A DNA stretch of 64,000 nucleotides from Microbacterium bovistercoris (GTDB lineage Bacteria; Actinomycetota; Actinomycetes; Actinomycetales; Microbacteriaceae), in the NCBI RefSeq assembly GCF_003387575.1, contig NZ_QUAB01000045.1:62001-126000 (forward strand), read 5' to 3'. This document shows positions 60,201 to 64,000 of this stretch, piece after piece (within the stretch, counting starts at the first letter, position 1; every line of letters starts with the position of its first letter). The notes under the pieces are model-generated. The model ran no database searches, was not told where the DNA came from, and saw only the letters and a program-made list of their open reading frames with translations. The position numbers were made by a program, and so were the translations under genes.

Positions 60201-63175
60201 TGACGGAGACGGATGCCGGTGGAGCGCCGATCACGAACGTCGTCGTCACGGAGAACGGTGATGCCGGCGATTCCGAGGCCTCCGCCGAGGCATCCTTCCC
60301 TGTCCTCCCCTACGCGGACGGCTCGACGGCGCTCACCGTGGTCGAGTTCGAGAACGTGTACACCGTCGGCGCCGTCGAGGTGACGAAGATCATCGCCGGC
60401 TCGGGCGGCGACGCCTGGGGCGGCAGCACCTTCACCGTCCGCATGGTCTGCACCCTGGACGGCGTGACCCCGAACCCGGTGTACGACGACACGCACACCC
60501 TCAGTCGTGACGATCCGACCTGGACCGTGCCGAACCTCCCGACCGGTGCCACCTGCGTGATCACCGAGACCGAGAACGGCGGGGCCAACGGCTCGAGCGG
60601 CAGCGTCACGGTGACGGTCGGCGCCGACCCGGCCGCGCCGGTCGAGGCCGACATCACGAACACGTTCACCGTCGGGTCGCTGCAGGTGCAGAAGGAGCTC
60701 GAAGGCGCCCCCGCGAATGCGCTCGACCCCGCGACCACGTTCCAGTACCAGGTCAGCCTGGCCTGCACGCGTGAGGTCAACGGCGAGACCGTCCCCGTGA
60801 CGATCCCCGGCGGCGCCACCCGGACGATCACCGGTGCCGGCACCGCCCTGTACGAGGGGCTGCCCACCGGCGCCGAGTGCATCGTTTCCGAGACGGACGA
60901 CGGTCACGCGACCGGGCACACCATCAGTCCCGACCAGCCGGTGGAGATCGGTGACGGCACCACCCCCGTGGTCGTCACCGTCACCAACGAGTTCGACAAC
61001 GGCTCGGTGTCGGTCGAGAAGACGATCGACGCCCCCGAGGGCTATCCGGTGCCGGAGTCTTTCACCGCGACAGTGACCTGCACCTGGCAGGGTGCGGCGG
61101 TGCCGCTGGCGAACGACGGCGAGGTGACGATCGTGCCGGGCGAGGACCCCGTGGTGATCGATGACGTGCCCGTCGGCTCGGTCTGCTCCGTCGCCGAGGA
61201 CGACGCCGGACAGACCGGCACCACGGTCTCTCCGGAGCAGGTCACCGTCACCGAGGCGGATCAGACCTTCGGCTTCACGATCGAGAACACCTACGAGTGG
61301 GCGTCCCTCGAGGTCGGCAAGAAGGTCGTCTCGGACTCGACCGCGATCCCGACCCAGTTCGAGTTCCACGTCGTCTGCACCTACCAGGGCGAGACCGTCG
61401 TCGACGAGACGTTCACGCTGAACGCGAATGAGACCGAGACGATCGACGAGATCCCGGCGCGCTCGGAGTGCACCGTCACCGAGACCGACGATCGCGAGGC
61501 GACCGGCACGGTCACCCGGGCACATGTCTCCGGCGTGGACGGCGATCTGGCACCGCAGATCGATCAGGAGACGCGCACCGTCGTGATCCCCGAACTGCAG
61601 CCCGGTGACACCGCGGGCGTGAACACGGTGACGTACACGAACCTGTTCGGCACCTCGCAGGTGGTGCTGAACAAGGAGTTCGAGGGTGCCGGAGCCGACC
61701 AGTACGGCCTCGACCAGACGTTCACCTTCAGCTACTCGTGCGAGTACGCGGGCGAGGTCGTCTTCGCCGGCCAGGTCGAGCTGAACGCCGAGAACGGGTG
61801 GACCAGCGCCATCGTCGACCTCGTGCAGGGCACGGTGTGCACCGTCACGGAGGACGACCTGAACGGCGCTGACGCCGTCGTGTTCACGCCGAACGACGGC
61901 GAGGACACCACGACCGGAGTCGTCACCATCCCCGAGGGCGGAGGCGTCGTCACCGTCACCGCGACGAACTGGTACCTCACCGGTTCGCTGCAGGTCACGA
62001 AGACGTTCGCCGGTGACGGTGCCGAGAAGTACGGCACCTCCGCCTACGAGCTGAGCCTGCGCTGCGTGCGCGACGGTGAGGTCGTGGACATCCCCGAGGG
62101 CGCCATCCGCATCGTCAGCGCCGACTCCCCCACCGCGCTCTGGGAGAACCTGCCCACCGGCGCGAACTGCCGCCTGACCGAGGTCGATGACGGCGGCGCG
62201 AGCTCCACGCAGATCCTGGACGAGAACGGCGATGTCGTCGCGGGCGACGGAGAGGGCTACGACTTCACCGTCGAGACCGATCCGACGATCCTCAGCGTCG
62301 ACGACCAGCCGCAGCCGTCGCTCACGGTCGAGAACACGTTCAACCTCGCGCAGGTGTCCGTGACGAAGACCGTCGACAATGGCGGCGCGGTCGACGCGAA
62401 CGGCGAGCCGGTCGAGTACGGACCGTTCGAGGTCACGCTGACGTGCATGTGGGACGAACAGCGGGTGACCGCCGCCGAGCCCATGACCCAGCAGATCTCC
62501 GGCGGCGAGACCGTCACCTGGACCGAGCTGCCGCAGGACGCCGAATGCACGGTCACCGAGTCCGACGCCGCCGGCGCCGAGTCCACCACGATGGTGGTCA
62601 CCCAGGGCGGCACGGAAGGCGAGCCGCAGGACGCGACGACGACCGAGCTCGCTCCCCTGCCGAACACGGATGCCGCGGACCAGACCTCTGTGGCGATCAC
62701 GAACACGTTCGGGGTCAGCGCTCTGAGCATCTCGAAGGTCGTGGACGGCTCCGGAGCATCCGCCGTCACGCGCACCTTCCCGGTGCAGGTGACATGCGTG
62801 CTCGTCGACCCGTCGCACCCGGCCCCTGGCCTGGTGGTCCGTGACGAGACCTTCCAGATCGGCGGTCCGTCGCGGCTCACCGCAGAGGTCGCCGACCTGC
62901 CGGCCGGCAGCGAGTGCACCGTGACCGAGACGGATGCCGGGGACGCCGACCGCACCACGATGACAGTGGACGGTGAGACGCAGAACGGCGCATCCGGCAC
63001 CGTGACTCTCGCTTCGGGACACGTGTCGATCGCGTTCACGAACACGTTCATCGCACCGCTGCCCGCCACCGGAGCCGACACCCGCACCGTGGCGATCGCC
63101 GTCACGGGAGGCATCGCCCTGCTGCTGGCCGGGCTGATGCTCATCGCGACGGCGCGTCGGCGCCGAGTGAGCTGA
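54203..63175 (+). CDS. Giant sortase-anchored surface protein with DUF11-like and CnaB-like repeats
   Basis: A 2,990-residue exported protein, one of the largest expected in such a genome. Signal peptide 1-31 (RVLAGLTALLFAAASVFVAA). Residues about 32-1290 are DUF11/adhesin-like beta-rich modules. A motif DTLRSDP or ETLRSDP recurs near residues 870, 1074 and 1298, marking about 205-225-residue repeats. A classic DUF11 unit (TIPYVVTVTNTG) lies near 1375. Residues about 1800-2950 are ten tandem DUF5979/CnaB-like domains. The C-terminus is LPATG (2953-2957), a membrane helix and RRRR, so a sortase links it to the cell wall. AGGGGG precedes ATG 54203. Function as an adhesin or stalk is inference. 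Confidence 0.92.
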   Translation: MKRQNRVLAGLTALLFAAASVFVAAVPAAAADTAQYGIQKSVVEPGPFGPGDTITYQIVVNCSSTNEGGCDDTVLSDSLPEPLMFNPAITPAVTVQLNAPAGQPIGEYDRVIDTDGNSFTVTPATDLDATPKVWAGGNSMTVTVNAIVKPDTDGTWDGQTVTNTAGVDGSNAPVANSSADVTLDVETTLAPSIKKDVSPTGTLPAVPGQAIDWTVTPGNGSNQNVDTIVVQDPVSPPGTFGGYLDVTGYDITPPEGTTGTTTEYWVNGSWTTTEPDPISDAQGIRVTFTGTFAPGATGTLVVHTETNDSVTGIPDQSQQTVTNDASTTVSKGDDTSDPVTDDASIVLAQRKPDVSIEKTFADNTLVSGQSTTANIKATVGEQNVQTLTITEPTAGTPTFTEQGLSFDGFGDGVQWPVAATAAEITYTYSDCPDSTASTTTKNTLPAAEDGCTVEGFTVVFSAEGDDIVSGAYAALPLNVTALPTEAAVSSTNAVDTEVENTQGQTGVDDASAPFTIEPLTLDTSVTKEITPETIWGVPGTDANMTLTGNVTPESTAGSEKLVISDPVDPTQDSEFWDNFTATEIDNTDIPQCTTLTVRYWPKSTDGPWTDFPGATEVPGPEQLWSYQIPADLQDDIGGIQFEYLPAAGDGCPALLPPGFTVVTHIDVSVTQPQDTEVTYENDAQSLVDNPDAGGEKTDTATDDIHLLPLDGDGDGADLLDKEWTPDDDVPALSGETRTARLWWSTDGLNITEMTLTDISETEDPTATADSVYDAFDLVRIDPITADTDPLIVNDVITEVSLYLDGQGWTDITAQACANGCDGQFGGYTLTDDQSADALAVRVVLTERTPGAGVGSSYDRRPFDLDFRVRDTLRSDPSQAVLGDLHPYGYNTGEPGLVDNTASARGINESTGVDSTDVANDTILIVDEPINADMTKSFDQDQLGLPDPALDIDPSDYPLISATITATNTSAARVSGMVIDEPTDGEALPDTVFDTLNLYDIDAIQLPNGISEAETTVTLSRSGTATDYSYADALALTPGDLADVTAVQIAFRSDDGSAVIPTNGTGGVTFTWQLRETLRSDPATPVTVTPAGDTIVNDAHAQLESAVLEDCADDQCGTGAADASDEFIIVAASYDITTTKSIDPASVYEDESKDYTTQLGGRPNGTARTTLFTLTDTTPTFWNTMDFTGAQIVVPAPVNQVAMDVLSTGVTYVDVAGTLTALCNGLPLTDTSPCWVQGAWVDAAAGDTVVFDLPAGVSDPTTVVGVRFRAQEVDGDGNVLQWERPYNPQLTYSVTTERRDTLRSDPDTLVSTTRPDLEPNPGETDLGVISDDVQSYSEAQFGQQKFTEDGEAADDTVVLHRPNAVKITKTRGSSTLISPTGTIPYVVTVTNTGQWDMTGFHLVDQVQTDAEGSLLVEPDPTAYTFTLTGDGAPSGDPGFSASLNEQTGELTIDGPDDFVFMHGWTLTMNAPLKFRDDVTPDTVVTNEATVTSDRLFETCEGTTVVDGKDLTPKPVENTPPGVDDCSADTSIAPLANATIAAKKYVKGNDGGDPAVAGDDDLGVLNVTGDAAACDASQGGVTNDGFYSYPCAPVIRPGGIETWRLDFTNTGNTAAKVVAAVDTLPSVDDQGVIVPGDRGSQYGVTLTGSLKANFDELADSVDSDTGIYLSLVQLSQACNTNAIKVYTEGATPDPGCAFDWVKADASTPPEVLRAARSVMLVLEYQNPTGASPAPGLRPGETLRVEFDTQTPYQLPAESAVANGLPVAYNSFATASRSNSTVTQPERPSLVVEPQKVGVATATGQLLLSKAVDAPDFSTDVTLPDSYPMLVTCTSGGEDVTLLHADGSDASRPTLDADGTVLVYDNTTGPVNLPLFSTCTIVEDPEIPGVVVTVDPEDGVTAERDLAEDDAVWDPYTGDVEQASIQVSNVYRAGGFTVEKAVDDGGAENQDGEAIVYDRTYAFEATCTYLDQEVVPEADRTFTLDDGESKTFSDIAAGADCTVTETDAGGAPITNVVVTENGDAGDSEASAEASFPVLPYADGSTALTVVEFENVYTVGAVEVTKIIAGSGGDAWGGSTFTVRMVCTLDGVTPNPVYDDTHTLSRDDPTWTVPNLPTGATCVITETENGGANGSSGSVTVTVGADPAAPVEADITNTFTVGSLQVQKELEGAPANALDPATTFQYQVSLACTREVNGETVPVTIPGGATRTITGAGTALYEGLPTGAECIVSETDDGHATGHTISPDQPVEIGDGTTPVVVTVTNEFDNGSVSVEKTIDAPEGYPVPESFTATVTCTWQGAAVPLANDGEVTIVPGEDPVVIDDVPVGSVCSVAEDDAGQTGTTVSPEQVTVTEADQTFGFTIENTYEWASLEVGKKVVSDSTAIPTQFEFHVVCTYQGETVVDETFTLNANETETIDEIPARSECTVTETDDREATGTVTRAHVSGVDGDLAPQIDQETRTVVIPELQPGDTAGVNTVTYTNLFGTSQVVLNKEFEGAGADQYGLDQTFTFSYSCEYAGEVVFAGQVELNAENGWTSAIVDLVQGTVCTVTEDDLNGADAVVFTPNDGEDTTTGVVTIPEGGGVVTVTATNWYLTGSLQVTKTFAGDGAEKYGTSAYELSLRCVRDGEVVDIPEGAIRIVSADSPTALWENLPTGANCRLTEVDDGGASSTQILDENGDVVAGDGEGYDFTVETDPTILSVDDQPQPSLTVENTFNLAQVSVTKTVDNGGAVDANGEPVEYGPFEVTLTCMWDEQRVTAAEPMTQQISGGETVTWTELPQDAECTVTESDAAGAESTTMVVTQGGTEGEPQDATTTELAPLPNTDAADQTSVAITNTFGVSALSISKVVDGSGASAVTRTFPVQVTCVLVDPSHPAPGLVVRDETFQIGGPSRLTAEVADLPAGSECTVTETDAGDADRTTMTVDGETQNGASGTVTLASGHVSIAFTNTFIAPLPATGADTRTVAIAVTGGIALLLAGLMLIATARRRRVS
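59602..63050 (+). repeat. Ten tandem CnaB/DUF5979-like domains encoded in the surface protein
   Basis: Repeats begin near 59602, 59988, 60362, 60668, 60994, 61295, 61649, 61976, 62342 and 62711, 99-128 codons each. Every unit has a first-strand lysine (VEK, VTK, VQK, LNK, ISK), a first cysteine before about the middle, a second in a block like CTVTETD with a Glu or Asp, and all but the first end in a strand such as ITNTF with Asn. Lys, Glu and Asn in this order are the residues of intramolecular isopeptide bonds in CnaB domains. Confidence 0.78.
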
Positions 63176-63179
63176 CGTG

Positions 63180-63225
63180 CTTCGACAGGCTCAGCGACCC
63201 GCCCGGGTTCCTGAGCCTGTCGAAG
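63180..63225. repeat. Palindromic intergenic element, family B
   Basis: CTTCGACAGGCTCAG (63180-63194) and its exact complement (63211-63225) form a 15-bp stem with a 16-nt loop, just after the surface-protein stop. It is the perfect version of the element at 32765-32813 and may be its terminator. Confidence 0.82.
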
Positions 63226-63292
63226 GGCGCAGTCACCCGCCGCTGGGCGGATTTCGTCCTTACTGTGCGACGCGGTCTCGCCCGAGCCGGGC

Positions 63293-63298
63293 TAGTTT
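63293..63298 (+). promoter_or_regulatory. Candidate leaderless -10 box for the AI-2E gene
   Basis: TAGTTT ends 6 nt before ATG 63305, with no Shine-Dalgarno in between. Confidence 0.5.
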
Positions 63299-63304
63299 GC
63301 GGTC

Positions 63305-64000
63305 ATGAAGCGCACACGACTGCTGTCCCGGACCCCGAGCGCGCCGGCCGTTACGCCGGCCGCATCGCCATCGTCCGAGGGGCGCAGCGTGCGCGCGATA
63401 CTCGAGCGTCCCCTGGTCATCGCGTTCATCGCGACCATCGGAGTGCTCGGCGGGCTGGTCCTCGGCACCGCCGTCGGGTCGATCACGACAGTCCTGGTGT
63501 ACATCGTGCTGGCGCTGTTCGTGTCGCTCGGTCTGGATCCCGTGGTGAAGATGCTCGAACGCTGGGGCATGCGACGCGGAGCCGGGATCGGACTGGTCTT
63601 CGGTGTGTTCGCGCTGCTCGCCGCCGCGGTCCTCGTCTTCGTGCTCCCCTCGATCATCGCGCAGATCGGACAGTTCGTCGTCTCGGTGCGCGACGCCGCG
63701 CAGAACCTGGAATCGAACGAGTGGTATCGGTCACTGCCACCCGATGCGCAATCGGCGCTGTCGCAGGCCCTCGATGAGGCATCCGAGGCGCTGTCCCAGC
63801 CCAGCACGCTCGCCGCGGTCGGCGGGGGCGCCCTCGCGGTGGGCGTCGGCATCGCGAGCGCGGTGTCCGCAGGATTCATCGTCGTCGCACTGACGCTCTA
63901 CTTCCTGTCCTCGCTCTCGGGCATGAAGCAGGCCCTGTACTCGCTCGCGCCGGCACGCAATCGGCCGAGGTTCTCCGACATCACCGAGCGTGTGACCGCA
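63305..64000 (+). CDS. AI-2E family transporter (3'-truncated by window edge)
   Basis: The first 232 residues of a permease of the AI-2E/PerM family. A cytoplasmic tail (residues 1-35) is followed by helices near 36-60, 62-78, 98-122, and a broad hydrophobic segment near 175-205. The family pattern LVLGTAVGSITTVLVYIVLA and FVSLGLDPVVKMLERWGMRR is clear. Members export small molecules or act as Na+/H+ antiporters; autoinducer-2 export was only the first proposal, so no function is assigned. It is open to the window end. Confidence 0.88.
   Translation, partial: MKRTRLLSRTPSAPAVTPAASPSSEGRSVRAILERPLVIAFIATIGVLGGLVLGTAVGSITTVLVYIVLALFVSLGLDPVVKMLERWGMRRGAGIGLVFGVFALLAAAVLVFVLPSIIAQIGQFVVSVRDAAQNLESNEWYRSLPPDAQSALSQALDEASEALSQPSTLAAVGGGALAVGVGIASAVSAGFIVVALTLYFLSSLSGMKQALYSLAPARNRPRFSDITERVTA

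Noticed and set aside
59519..63022. Very long minus-strand open frame (over 1,100 codons) opposite the surface-protein repeats
   Set aside because: It is a mirror of the repeated coding sequence, rich in Gly/Arg/Val with no motifs. The plus strand has the signal peptide, repeats and LPATG anchor.

Overview
The window is a high-GC chromosomal segment from an actinobacterium, most likely a Microbacteriaceae member close to Microbacterium. The evidence is the base composition, GTG and TTG start codons, the family set (DUF2004, DUF3515, DUF177/YceD, MMPL transporter), and the gene orders rpsP-KH-rimM-trmD, recG-coaD-DUF177-rpmF-rnc-mutM, smc-ftsY and leuCD-murA-plsC-gpsA-ddl. Most of the window is housekeeping. 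There is no prophage, insertion sequence or CRISPR array.

Layout. 1-5 kb: the 3' part of map, a PIN-toxin/antitoxin pair next to a decayed histidine-phosphatase remnant, a PF03013 UV-type endonuclease coupled to a methyltransferase, then trmD, rimM, a KH protein and rpsP, all on the minus strand. 5-9.6 kb: a YbdK-type glutamate-cysteine ligase, glpK and glpD on the plus strand. 9.6-20 kb: ffh, an ECF sigma factor with a membrane partner, a TetR regulator, lipB-lipA, a DUF2004 gene, ftsY and smc. 20-25 kb: a plus-strand accessory insert between smc and mutM, with its own promoter, a 34-codon ORF, a 276-nt untranslated stretch, a small helical protein, two translationally coupled double-GNAT proteins and an ABC exporter. 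25-31 kb: mutM, rnc, rpmF, DUF177, coaD, recG and, divergently, rsmD. 31-40 kb: thiL, a DUF3515 lipoprotein, ddl, gpsA, plsC, murA, leuD, leuC and a TerC protein behind a yybP-ykoY-type manganese riboswitch. 40-54 kb: a von Willebrand A protein, a winged-helix/MFS pair, tRNA-Glu(CTC), a metallo-beta-lactamase-fold protein, pepN, a PLP transsulfuration enzyme with an adjacent divergent Lrp regulator, a P1B ATPase and an MMPL transporter. 54-63 kb: one 2,990-residue sortase-anchored surface protein ending in ten tandem CnaB-like repeats. 63.3-64 kb: the 5' part of an AI-2E family permease.

Noncoding structure is the less ordinary part. Four kinds of intergenic repeat or palindrome recur, mostly at convergent gene junctions. 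At least ten genes have a TANNNT hexamer ending 6-7 nt before the start codon, the geometry of leaderless mRNAs. In one case two such hexamers on opposite strands overlap inside a 23-nt divergent gap. The recG/rsmD gap holds a spaced array of palindromes flanked by a 16-bp direct repeat.

All calls come from reading the sequence and from family knowledge. No database search was run. Start codons are stated as choices where more than one is possible.
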